In this document: positions 35,457 through 45,928 of the stretch, one piece after another
How positions within the stretch are numbered: the first letter of the stretch is position 1
Layout: each line of letters starts with the position of its first letter
Assembly (NCBI GenBank): GCA_029237695.1
Contig: CM055265.1
Coordinates: 215,404,506-215,468,505 of the forward strand
DNA length: 64,000 nt
Direction: 5' to 3'
Source: Conchocele bisecta
Taxonomy: Eukaryota; Mollusca; Bivalvia; Lucinida; Thyasiridae
Notes under the pieces: generated by a model
Databases searched by the model: none
The model's input: only the letters and a program-made list of their open reading frames with translations
What the model was told of the DNA's origin: nothing
Made by a program: the position numbers and the translations under genes

Positions 35457-35640
35457 AATGATTGATTGATTGATTATTGGTGCTTAACGGCTTATCAACA
35501 GCTAAGGTCATTTAAGGCTGGGCCAAACGGGTTTGATCCCATATTTAACCTTCTGCATTGGGGGGAACCCCAAAATCAGAACGGAATATTTACATAAAAT
35601 CAAAGTACTGAAAGTACTGACTGGCGGGAGACAAGTAGCC
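35457..35640 (-). mobile_element. SINE 3' end fragment
   Basis: On the minus strand it ends AAGCCGTTAAGCACCAAT followed by ATCA repeats, and it contains GACCTTAGCTGTTGATAAG as in the SINE at 17531. The 5' part is not seen. Confidence 0.65.
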
Positions 35641-36270
35641 ACTTGTAAATTTGCATACTCAGAAATTCCTTGTTAGAAATATATTCGATGTTGATTATTG
35701 GATGTACAATCTGCAAATTTGGAGAACTTGATCAGTTACTGGTGTTTGTAAAATACAGCCTGCTCTAAACACAAATAGGTTGATGAAGCAAAGGTGCTTT
35801 ATGTCCGACTAATAAACCGTTTTACGAGCTATATTGCAGACGTATTTATTGGGGTAGAACCCAGAATTGAAGTGGTGATATACGCCTTTATACGGATATG
35901 GTGAGAGGTGCCCTCTGCCAAAAGTTTGTGCGTTCAAAAAATATTTTTGGCAGCATATTTTGGTTTTTCGTAATGTGAAGAAAAAAAAAAAACGGGGAAA
36001 TTTTCATATTTTTAGTATGTTTATATGGCCAAAATCAATCGGCACTTTGCAGAATAGGGATACAAACCGAATAATCCAAATTGCATACCCAACAGGAACT
36101 CTGGAGGTGTGACATAATATTATGTGAAATCTTTTCAAAATTATGACTGGGCGTAGGTCTACATACGTGTATGCTGCATGAACGGCAAAATGTTTTCATG
36201 AATTTTGTTTCGCTCACCCAGAGGGTAATTTTTCGAAAATCGCCCGTAAACCACAATATGAAAAAGAAAT
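35641..36270. other. No feature recognised
   Basis: Intron-like sequence. No exon with supporting splice sites was found. Confidence 0.4.
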
Positions 36271-36276
36271 GGCCTT

Positions 36277-36716
36277 CGACTGCGTGGTACACGATACGGG
36301 GGGCGTCTCAATAACAGCAATTTGTTCTCTTCAAAAGTAAAGTTGGGCATGCCAACTATTTTACACATAATGTTGAGCATTACCGTTGCTATTAATAACT
36401 TGCTTTCAGTTCATTCGCTGACTTTAAATGTCACCCGACTGTTGTTAATTGCGAACGCAAATTGAGCCTATTGAGACGTCCGCGGATGAACATGCGACTG
36501 CGTGGTACACGATACGGGGGGCGTCTCAATAACAGCAATTTGTTCTCTTCAAAAGTAAAGTTGGGCATGCCAACTATTTTACACATAATGTTGAGCATTG
36601 CTGTTGCTATTAATAACTTGCTTTCAGTTCACTCGCTGACTTTAAATGTCACCTGACTGTTGTTAATTGCGAACGCAAATTGAGCCTATTGAGACGTCCC
36701 CCGATGAACAGAGAGC
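36277..36716. repeat. 220-bp tandem duplication
   Basis: Two nearly identical units, each from GACTGCGTGGTACACGATAC to GCCTATTGAGACGTCC. Few differences separate them, so the duplication is recent. Confidence 0.9.
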
Positions 36717-36739
36717 CACTTCCGAAAGTAGACCCGTGC

Positions 36740-38005
36740 AAACGGCCAGAATCACGATCCCAATAGCGTGGAGACAGTATGTCTCCCGCCAAAAACTAGA
36801 AATGTGGCCTGTCGGCACACGAATGACCCCGCTGGCAGCCAACGTAAATGAGGCATATTTGAAAACAAACACACGAGGGCCAGAGAAGCATAGATCTGTT
36901 GTCACAGCATAATAGCAGACCTTCAGAGCAATGGGTGTGTGAAATATCAAGCAGATCCATACAAGGAAACAGACATTACTAGAAATGTGGCCTGTCGGCA
37001 CACGAATGCCCCCGCTGGCAGCCAAAGAAAACGAGGCATATTTGATTATAAGCCATTTACGCGAGCGTTAAGGTTTCGAACGCACCAAGTCTGTGAGCTT
37101 GACCCTGGGCTTAGCGGGGGCGGGACGAATGTGGATTTGTCACAGGGCGGTAGAGGAGCATTGGAGCAATGCGTGTGTGAAATGTGAAGCAGATCCAAGC
37201 AAGGAAACAGAAACAAGCCATTTACCTGAGCATTAAGGTTTCGAAGGAACCAAGTCTGTGATCTTGACTCTGAGCTTAGCGGGGGCGGGATGACTGTGGA
37301 TTTGTCACAGGGCGGTAGAGGACCACTGGAGCAATGTGTGTGTGAAATGTGAAGCAGGTCCGAGCAAGGAAACAGAAATTATAAGCCATTTACCCGAGCG
37401 TTCAGGTTTCGGGACGTATATACCTACGTACAGGGACGTAGGTACCTACGTACGGACGCCGGTAACATTATATGCCCCCCACACCATTTGGTAGCGGGGG
37501 CATACTAAGTCATTTACCCCGAGCGTTAAGGTTTGAAATGCACCAAGTCTGTGAACTTGACCCTGGGCTTAGCGGGGGCGGGGCAAATGGATTTGTCACA
37601 GGGAGGTAGCGGACGATTGGAGCAATGCGTGTGTGAAATGTGAAGCAGATCCGAGGAAGGAAACAGAAATTGTAAGTCATTTACCCCGAGCGATAAGGTT
37701 TGAAATGCACCAAGTCTGTGACCTTGACCCTGGGGTTAGCGGGGGCGGGACAAATGTGGATTTGTCACAGGGCGGTAGAGGACCATTGGAGCAATGCGTG
37801 TTTGAAATTTGAAGCAGATCCAAGCAAGGAAACAGAAATGATAAGCCATTTACCCGAGCTTTAAGGTTTCGAACACACCAAGTCTGTGACCTTGACCCTG
37901 GGCTTAGCGGCAGCGGGACAAATGTGGATTTGTCACAGGGAGGTAGCGGACCATTCGAGCAATGCGTTTGTGAAATGTGAAGCAGATCCGAGCAAGGAAA
38001 CACTA
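36740..38005. mobile_element. Tandem-core elements, ~182-bp core, with terminal hairpin
   Basis: About six cores (GCACCAAGTCTGTGACCTTG, GTGGATTTGTCACAGGG, GCAATGCGTGTGTGAAATG). A hairpin ATGCCCCC...GGGGGCAT at 37470-37503 follows ACGTACGGACGCCGG, after which cores resume, so at least two elements lie end to end. Confidence 0.8.
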
Positions 38006-38009
38006 TCAA

Positions 38010-38092
38010 TACATCAAAGTAAATTTCCAGACGATCCTAAATTTGCACTTACAAACATTTCAGCTGTATGAAGATTAGTGAAACGACCCCCA
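38010..38092. mobile_element. Half copy of the palindromic MITE
   Basis: TCCTAAATTTGCACTTACAA and GTGAAACGACCCCC match the right arm of the elements at 2482 and 5475. Confidence 0.65.
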
Positions 38093-38390
38093 GGTTTGAT
38101 GTATTGAAATATTAAAGTAATCCATCAAGATATGGATATAGAAGTTATGAGGGAATTGAGAACACTGGCGAAATTATTAATGTGTGAAAAAGTTTGAGTG
38201 TTGTCAAGGTCAAAAGGCCATGGTCATATTAAGAGCAGTACATATGTGTGACAACTTATTGGGGTTTTACTGTATAACAACTACCCAACACTAACCCTAA
38301 CCCTACCCAAGAAGATCCCTAAAAAGCTTGCCCAGCACACAGAAGAGCATTTGTTGGATACTTTTGTACCCAACATATACCCTCTAGTCT

Positions 38391-38645
38391 GTGCGGACGG
38401 ACGGACGTTCTTACATTACTATACTTATGTGGCTTATCACATGTTAAATATTAGCCACATAAAACGATTTTTAGCCACATAAAACGATTTTTTAGGTGGC
38501 TAATTGTAACCAACCCTATCCTTTACCAAGTCCATAACCCTGTGGGGCTAGCCACATAAGTACCCTAATGTGTGCCCGGACGGACGGATGGATGGACACA
38601 GTCCAAACACTATATGCCCGCAGGCTCTACCGAGACCAGGGGCAT
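38391..38645. repeat. Repeat left of exon 4 (partner 39960-40250)
   Basis: GGACGTTCTTACATTACTAT, ACTTATGTGGCT...AGCCACATAAGT (an inverted-ended insert) and CCCTAATGTGTGCCCGGACG match the right copy almost base for base. It ends in a GGGGCATAAAA tail just 22 nt from the donor of coding segment 4. Confidence 0.9.
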
Positions 38646-38667
38646 AAAAATAATAACAATGACTTAC

Positions 38668-39606
38668 GAGCTTCAGTCGTGTTGCTGGATACAGACAGCT
38701 GTCCAGGGCCGAGTCGCCTCGCTGACACTGATGATGTGGCTGTTACTGGGGATTCGGCACGGGCTGTTTGGGATTCGACGCGGGCTGTTTGGGATTCAGT
38801 GCGGGCTGTTTGGGATTCGGCGTGGGCTGTTGGGGATTCAGACCGGACTGTTGGGGATTCGGTATGGGCTGTTGGGGATTCGACATGGGCGGTTGAGGAT
38901 TCGGTGAGGGAGACAGTTCCTGTCCATGTTAGGGATTCGTCATTGACTGTTTGTCCCGCCCGCACTGCGGATTCAGACTGTGCATTCGGCCGGATCACAG
39001 ATCCCGTCCATCTCATTGTTTCCTCTGTAGCGGTCGTACTCACTGTATTACCAGCAGCCTGGCCCCCTCTCAGTGAAAGCCTTTCATTTAACGAGCGCTC
39101 CAGAAGCTGCTTGTTGTAGCCGCTGGGGACGGGAACGTTCATCTCCTTGTTGCTGCGCAAGAACTTACAGTTGGGGGTGATGACCGAGTGGATTTGCCAG
39201 GGATTATCCCTCTCCGTCCAGCCGTGGCGACGCACACCGCACACGTAGCACACCGTCTCATCACCGTCAGCCGCATAGTAGAAGCCGGCTCCAGCCAGCC
39301 GGATGCTGTACGGCTTGTTCCGCGGATATTCCCGGAATGTACAGAGACGCAGCAGTTCATAGCGCATCGTGATTCTCGGCCCCAGGTTTGGATCGTGAAC
39401 CATTTTTTTGAATATGTCATCCAATGGGGTAAACGCCGTCAGTGGAAAGGCACTCAATGAGATGTTGGGGCTTGGCAGCCGATGAAGGGGCAACCAAGCA
39501 CGTTCTCGTATCAGTCTTCGTAACTCCTTCTCAGTAAGGTCACTGTCAATGTCACGACCTTTCTGCTTCAAGGCAACGTCAATGTCGCTGCTCTGCTCTT
39601 GGAGAA
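38668..39606 (-). CDS. IAP/BIR gene, coding segment 4 with BIR domain 1 and a 7-residue repeat tail
   Basis: The acceptor TTTATTGCAG is followed by TTCTCCAAG at 39606 (phase 1) and the donor is GAAGCTC|GTAAGT at 38668 (phase 1). After about 80 residues comes a BIR domain at about 39158-39367: FREYP, then AGAGFYYA, then CYVC, and then His and Cys with the exact family spacing C-x2-C-x16-H-x6-C. The domain binds one zinc and in IAPs docks caspases or IBM-bearing partners. Here the position equivalent to XIAP BIR3 Trp323 is Ile and Leu307 is Arg, so this BIR probably lacks a working IBM groove. Downstream, about nine 7-residue units of the type ESQTARV/ESPTAHT (21-bp repeats, about 38747-38930) form a Thr/Ser/Glu-rich linker. 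Near-identical repeats flank the exon on both sides. The domain call is secure. Confidence 0.92.
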
Positions 39607-39621
39607 CTGCAATAAAGTCTG

Positions 39622-39830
39622 GCTGTGATTGGAGAAATGGGGCTTATGGGATTTGTGGAGATTCAAACGTCTGATCTTCTTGCACACTCTTGAAACCTGA
39701 TAAGGGTCAAGACTATGTGTTAGAAGCATTACGGGTGTTTCATCGACCGCATGACAAACAGTGCAGGCAACAGTGCAGGCCCTGATCAGACTGCACAGAT
39801 GCGCAGACTGATAAGGGCAGGCCGGCAAGT
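39622..39830. mobile_element. GTGACTGG-family MITE next to the acceptor of exon 4
   Basis: GCTGTGATTGGAGAAATGGG and CTTATGGGATTTGTG at the left, with CATTACGGGTGTTTCAT and CTGATCAGACTGCACAGATG inside. It starts about 14 nt from the acceptor of coding segment 4. Confidence 0.8.
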
Positions 39831-39959
39831 GCGGGATTGGTCCAAAAAAATAGGAAAATAGAAATTCAGACGGTGACAAAATAGGAACAAGAAATGCGTC
39901 TGTCGAATGCGGATGCCACCTGCAGCATATTTGAGAAACTGTGACAAAGTGGTTAACCG

Positions 39960-40250
39960 AAAAGTGTGACGGACGGACGGACGGACGTTCTTACATTACT
40001 ATACTTATGTGGCTTATCACATGTTAAATATTAGCCACATAAAACGATTTTTAGCCACATAAAACGATTTTTTAGGTGGCTAATTGTAACCAACCCTATC
40101 CTTTACCAAGTCCATAACCCTGTGGGGCTAGCCACATAAGTACCCTAATGTGTGCCCGGACGGACGGACGGATGGATGGACAGACGGACAGACGGACGGT
40201 CCAAACACTATATGCCACCCGTTTCTTCGAAACCCGGTGGCATAATAAAA
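39960..40250. repeat. Repeat right of exon 4 (partner 38391-38645)
   Basis: Same order as the left copy in direct orientation: GGAC microsatellite, ACTTATGTGGCT insert, GGAC microsatellite, terminal hairpin GCCACCCGTTTC...GAAACCCGGTGGC at about 40210-40242. Confidence 0.9.
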
Positions 40251-42310
40251 TAGGAAAATATTGTCTAAAATCTGTACGTTTGAAATAAATGCTTACAACT
40301 TATACAAGATTTGTTTTGCCACACGCAAGAATCGAACTGTCAAACCAATACTCATTTACATTATTATATACGCGTAAATGCAGGTCTGCCTCTACCAGTA
40401 GTAACACCCATATTGCATCGGTTTTTTTTTTCGATAATAATTTTACGTGTTAAACTGACAATTCCAGATCTGCTCTGAAATGTATGTCAACTTTCAACGT
40501 CATTTACGGAAGATTCTGATAGGACAGATTTTGAAAATCAATATCGGCAAAATACGATGATGTCTGCTCCGAAATTTATGTCAGTTTTCAACGTAATACA
40601 GAAGTCGATTGTATTTTAATATCCGCCACAAATTTGAACTCGATTACACCCGACACATATTACACATGAAATTCGTGTGTTGCTCTGTGTAAAAAAAATT
40701 GATAACGCACAGCCGTGTCAAATGCCAGGTGTTTATCTGATGACATCATTCAGCGCGAGGCTGTAAACTGTAAGCTGTAAACTATGTTTTGAAATTGAAC
40801 TGATTGGTCAATACGTCGTTTGATCTGTGCCGCAAACGTCGGGGAACGTGCAACTTTTACTCTCGCATCAAGGGGCAAAATAACCAATTACATGCTGAGT
40901 AGACGCTAGCTACTATGTTTGCGGAAAATCCTAAATATTTTCCTTCTATGTGCTCAGAAGTATACGTCACGACCACCATTTGAACCGTCTAGTCACAACA
41001 TGTACATTCATTGAGAAATAATTTTAAAAAGTGTTTTAAAGGTGTATTCCATCAATTTCCGAAAGGAATGGGTTAAAGATACACTCTCGATTATACGCAG
41101 ATCTGTCGCCATATTCGCCGATATTGATTTCGGAAATATTTCTCGTAAATGGTGTTGAAAAGTTGACACAAAATTCAGAGTTCATGTGGAATTGTCGGTG
41201 ACTTTAGATATGAAAGGAATGTTGGGTTGCAGCGTAATCGTCTGATGATGTGTGCGGTCTGGTTTCTGGCAGACTTCAAAATAAAATCGGGACCTTGTAG
41301 TATTCTTTGATGTTACACTTCAAAGCATTTGGAAGAGTTATAATCGCGGATTCATGATAGGAAGGAAATACATTTTCATTGGAATGGTTGCATAAATTAT
41401 TGGACGAAATACTTGAATGAATGTGCGCGTGTCATTTGTGTTTACAATAACACCGGTATGGATTAATTTGCTGATTCTTACGTGTTCACCGGACCCGGGC
41501 CAGTTGTGTTACCGTAATACTCGTACATATACGGATATTAATTATTGCAAATTCAACACATTTTTTTGCTGTCCGAAAACTTAGGGTTAATAAAATGTTC
41601 ACATTTTTCACCTGTCCGAATTTTTAGAGACACAAACAATAATTATTTTCTTGAAAAATAAGGGTGTCTGAATATTTAGGGTGTCCAAAAACATAGGGTC
41701 AGTACGGTATGTCGCATATACTGTAAAAATGAACAAAATTCAGCTGAATCAACAGCGATTTAGATTTTAAAATCCGCCGCCATCTTGAATTTGCTGTTGA
41801 GACTGACCAATCACACGCCGCGATTAGGGGTCAAAGGTGAAAAAATAAAGGCAAAATCGGTACTTCAGGTACATGTATATTGGGTTACTTCAAATATAAA
41901 CAACATTTATTCAACCCCCTTTATTATGCTACATGGAGCAATGGTTGCGGTATATTATAAGACAGCTTCACAACACATTTTATGGCTATCCTGACATTTT
42001 AATATGTTTTATTGATAATTTGTGTTGTACTGCTCAAAGACTATAACTTGATTCTTAATTTAAGTTATTCATTGCTTCAAGATCCAAAAACATTATTTTG
42101 GCACATTACTTGTACTCTAATAATTAAAGAAATGTACAGATATGTTGGCCTCCATACCGTCCCCTTCAGCCAACCCAAATCACCCTTGTCTTTGTTATGT
42201 TTTGGAGAAAAAAAAATAGGTTGGATTACCTGAACTACATGTATTTATTGCCTGAAAATACTAGAGCAAGTGAGCTGGGGCTCACATATACCCCGACCGC
42301 TGCCTCATAA
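40251..42310. other. Long intron stretch without recognised feature
   Basis: Mostly low-repeat sequence. A fragment related to the 43655 element (GTCCGAAAACTTAGGGTTAA) is at 41570-41710. Plus-strand open frames at 41785 and 42012 lack domains and are probably chance. Confidence 0.5.
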
Positions 42311-42319
42311 TGCCAATCA

Positions 42320-42850
42320 AACAAGAGTGTCAATCAAACAAGAGTTGTTAGAAGACAACTAAACATGCCTGGTGGTGCTTTAGTTTAAGGAATATCAAAA
42401 AGCTGTGTGAAAGGAAACTAGAAATGCAGCCCGTTGGCACACGAATGCCACCGCTGGCAGCCAAAGACAAGAGTTGTCAGAACACAACAAAGCGCACCTG
42501 ATGGTGTTTTAGTTTAACGAATATCAAGAAGCTGTTTGTGTTAGAAAACAGAACCTATAGAGAACCCCCCCCCCATGTTAAGTTTGTGAAAGCACTAAGA
42601 TTTTGACCTTGACCTAGGGGTTGGCAGGGGTCTGAGGGTCATGGATTTGGCAGGGCATGATAGAGAATCATTAGAGAAAGGCATGTGTTAAATATCAAAA
42701 CGTTTGGTGCAAGGAAACAGAAATTATAACAAATTTCTCCCAATGTTAAGTTTTTGAATTTTTGAAGACGGACAGACGAACAGACAGACGGATGGACAGA
42801 CAGTGCGAGGGTATGCCATAAGCACTCCTTACTTCGAAAGGCGCGTTAAA
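42320..42850. mobile_element. Tandem-core element with GACAGACGGA tail
   Basis: Repeats of ACAAGAGTTGTCAGAACACA and GCCTGGTGGTGCTTTAGTTT are followed by GACCTTGACCTAGGGGTTGG and a GACGGACAGACG tail. Confidence 0.65.
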
Positions 42851-43650
42851 AATCAAATTCCTGTCATGTGACGTTGAATCCAGAATGATTTTGAAAATGC
42901 AGACGGCGTTATTTGGAAAACTGTATCAACGCATATGATTTTTTAAGGTAATCACGTGAAGGGTGAATGTTGCAGAGATATAAAGCACTTACAAACATTA
43001 AATGGAATTTTTACAAAATTATTTAAAATAAACCTCTACTTTATTTGATCTTGAACATGTGGGGACTATGGGTATTGTGCACAATGCATATATGGAGGAT
43101 GATAAGCATGAATATCAATTTTCAAGAGAATCGGTAATGGAATTGCAGAGACTTAAAGTATGTAAAATCTTTCACGCAAATGTTACAAATGAACGAATGG
43201 AAATTCAAATACTATATACCGCTTGACATGCTTTATATGCCGGGGTATCAGAAGCAGCCCTGGAGGCAAGGATCGCTAATGCCTTTAAATATTCTGTATA
43301 CAGGTCAGCAAAATAGTTCTTAAGAACGTGCACAAAATACTGATGTACAATTAATGGACTACTAATATAAATTTAGGCACAATTTGCAAGACGACCTGCT
43401 TGAAAATGGCACAAATTAAAAATCAAAATAAATACTGCTCATCTACTCATCAAAAGGAAGCTACATACCAAGTTTCAGGTCTGTAGTTATTACGATTTAA
43501 AAGTTTTACGAGTTACAAGAAAGAATTGCCAAATTCAAAGCCGAAAAGGGGGTCGAATCAAGAATCAAAATAAACTTTGCATTTCTACTCATCATAAGGA
43601 AGCTAAATATCAAGTTTCAGGTGTGTAGCTTATCTGGATTAAAAAAATAT
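42851..43650. other. No feature recognised
   Basis: Two similar passages (AAGGAAGCTACATACCAAGT at 43455 and AAGGAAGCTAAATATCAAGT at 43600) suggest an old tandem core. Otherwise nothing. Confidence 0.4.
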
Positions 43651-43654
43651 GGTT

Positions 43655-43820
43655 ACCCACAACAAAGAGTGTCCAAGTATTAAGTGTTAGTATGGGTGTA
43701 CACGTTAATCACAATAACAATATATTTGGATACAATTTGTTTTGGGAAACCCATACAATATATTTTATATGGATTTCCCCAAAACAAATGGTGTCCGAAT
43801 AATTAGGGTTATTACGGTAG
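43655..43820. mobile_element. MITE with GAGTGTCC/GGTGTCCGAA ends
   Basis: CAACAAAGAGTGTCCAAGTA at the left and CAAATGGTGTCCGAATAATT at the right, with internal inverted TTTGTTTTGGGAAACCCAT / ATGGATTTCCCCAAAACAAA. Confidence 0.65.
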
Positions 43821-43849
43821 CACTGGTTTGCAATTACATTCTTCTTGCA

Positions 43850-44115
43850 TTCACACCATCAATACTTGTGACTGGAGAATGGGGCTTAGTTTTTTTGTGA
43901 ACAGTGTAGCTTCTGATCAAATAGCACACTGCTGTAGCCTGATAGCGATCTATATTGCTTGTCAGAAGCATGACGGCGGGTGTTTGATTGATGGAATGGT
44001 GAACAGAGCAGATCCCGATCAAACTGTGTGGATATAGCCAGTATAACCCCAATTTGCTCGCACAGTCTTGTAGATGTCTAAGGATATTCATCAGGTGCCA
44101 TTCTCCACTGGTTGT
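43850..44115. mobile_element. GTGACTGG-family MITE, diverged copy
   Basis: TTGTGACTGGAGAATGGGGC at the left with AGCAGATCCCGATCAAACTG inside. The right terminus (CATTCTCCACTGGTTG) is degraded. Confidence 0.65.
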
Positions 44116-45329
44116 CCATTCACCAAACACACGTAACGATAACAAAATGCTGTATCAGGCAACGATACTAATACAACAAGTAGAGATTTATAGAGCTTGA
44201 TACACTGTATCCGTATCCTTGCCTGATACAAGTACAGATTGATTGACCCCGATACACTGTATACGTATCACTGTCTGATACAACAAGTACAGATTGATAG
44301 ACCCTGATACACTGTATCCGTATCCCTGCCTGATACAAGTACAGATTGATTGACCCTGATACACTATATCCGTATCACTGCCTGATACAACAAATACAGA
44401 TAGATTGACCCTGATAAACTGTATCCGTACCACTGCCTTATACAACAAGCACAGATTGACTGACACTGATACACTGTATCAGTATCACTGCCTGATACAA
44501 CATGTACAGATTGATGGACCCTGATACACTGTATCTGTATCATTGCCTGATACAACATGTACAGATTGATGGACCCTGATACACTGTATCTGTATCACTG
44601 CCTGATACAACATGTACAGATTGATTGACCCTGATACACTGTACAACAAGTACAGATTGATAGACCCTGATACACTGTATCCGTATCCCTGCCTGATACA
44701 ACAAGTACAGATTGATTGACCCTGATACACTGTATCCGTACCACTACCTGATACAACATGTACAGATTGATTGACCCTGATACACTGTATCCGTATCTCT
44801 GCCTGATACAAGCACAGATTGATTGACAATGATACACTACCTGATCACTGCCTGATACAACAAATACAGATAGATTGACCCTGATACACTGTATCCGCAT
44901 CACAGCCCGATACAACAAGTACAGATTCATAGACCCTGATAAACTCTATCCGTACCACTGCCTTATACAACAAGCACAGATTGACTGACCCTGATACACT
45001 GTATCAGTATCACTGCCTGATACAACATGTACAGATGGATTGGCCCTGATACTCTGTATCCGTATCACTGCCTGATACAACAAGTACAGATGGATTGGCC
45101 CTGATACTCTGTATCCGTATCACTGCCTGATACAAGTACAGATGGAAAGGCCCTGATACTCTGTATCTGTATCACTGCCTGATACAAGAAATACAGATTG
45201 ATAGACCCTGATACACTGTGTCCGTATCACTGCTTGATACAACAAGTAGAGATGGAAAGGCCCTGATACTCTGTATCCGTATCACTGCCTGATACAACAA
45301 ATACAGATTGATTGACCCTGATACACTGT

Positions 45330-45928
45330 CAGAGCTGCCAACCCAATGTCGGTCGCATGCGGAACATGGAGAGAAAAAGGGGCTATTTTCAGGAACGCCA
45401 CATATGTTTTCCGGAACACAAATCAGTACTCACTTATATGCATAAAGTAAATTTTTCAGAGCCTTGGCCCTCGTCTCGGCCACCATAACCAACCGAAAAA
45501 TCACAATTACACTGCTTGCAAGACGCAAATTCATCACCGCGCTTTGACAGGACCAAATGGGGCCATGTCTCGCTGTAATCAGTGATGAACATATGTGTTC
45601 TCCTAACTTCTTTCGATAAAAAATACCCAAATTCGTTGGCTGCACACTTTGGAGCAGACATTTTATGAATTTACGTGATGAATAAATCAATATCGCTGAG
45701 CGCTTGAAACTACTATTACTACACAAGAATTGAAATAGTAAGCGCCTAGGCGAGTATGATTACGGGTAATTAAAAAAATAGGATTTATTGGCAGAATTGT
45801 GAAACGAAATTATTATCCCCGCGCTGATTTTTAAAAAAATCGTACTTTTTAATTGTTGTCCGTACTTCCGTATTTCTAACGTATTTTCCGGAACAAATAC
45901 GGAAAAATAGTAACAGTTGGCAGCTCTG
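45330..45928. mobile_element. CAGAG-type TIR element, 599 bp, 6-bp duplication CACTGT
   Basis: The ends are CAGAGCTGCCAAC and GTTGGCAGCTCTG. CACTGT lies at both 45324-45329 and 45929-45934. Removing the element and one CACTGT restores a perfect 55-bp satellite unit. This is the short form of the composite at 55862. Its open frames show no transposase, so it is non-autonomous. Confidence 0.95.

Noticed and set aside
38283..38312. Telomere-like CTAACCCTAACCCTA
   Set aside because: Only about two units in unique sequence; chance or a trace, not an array.
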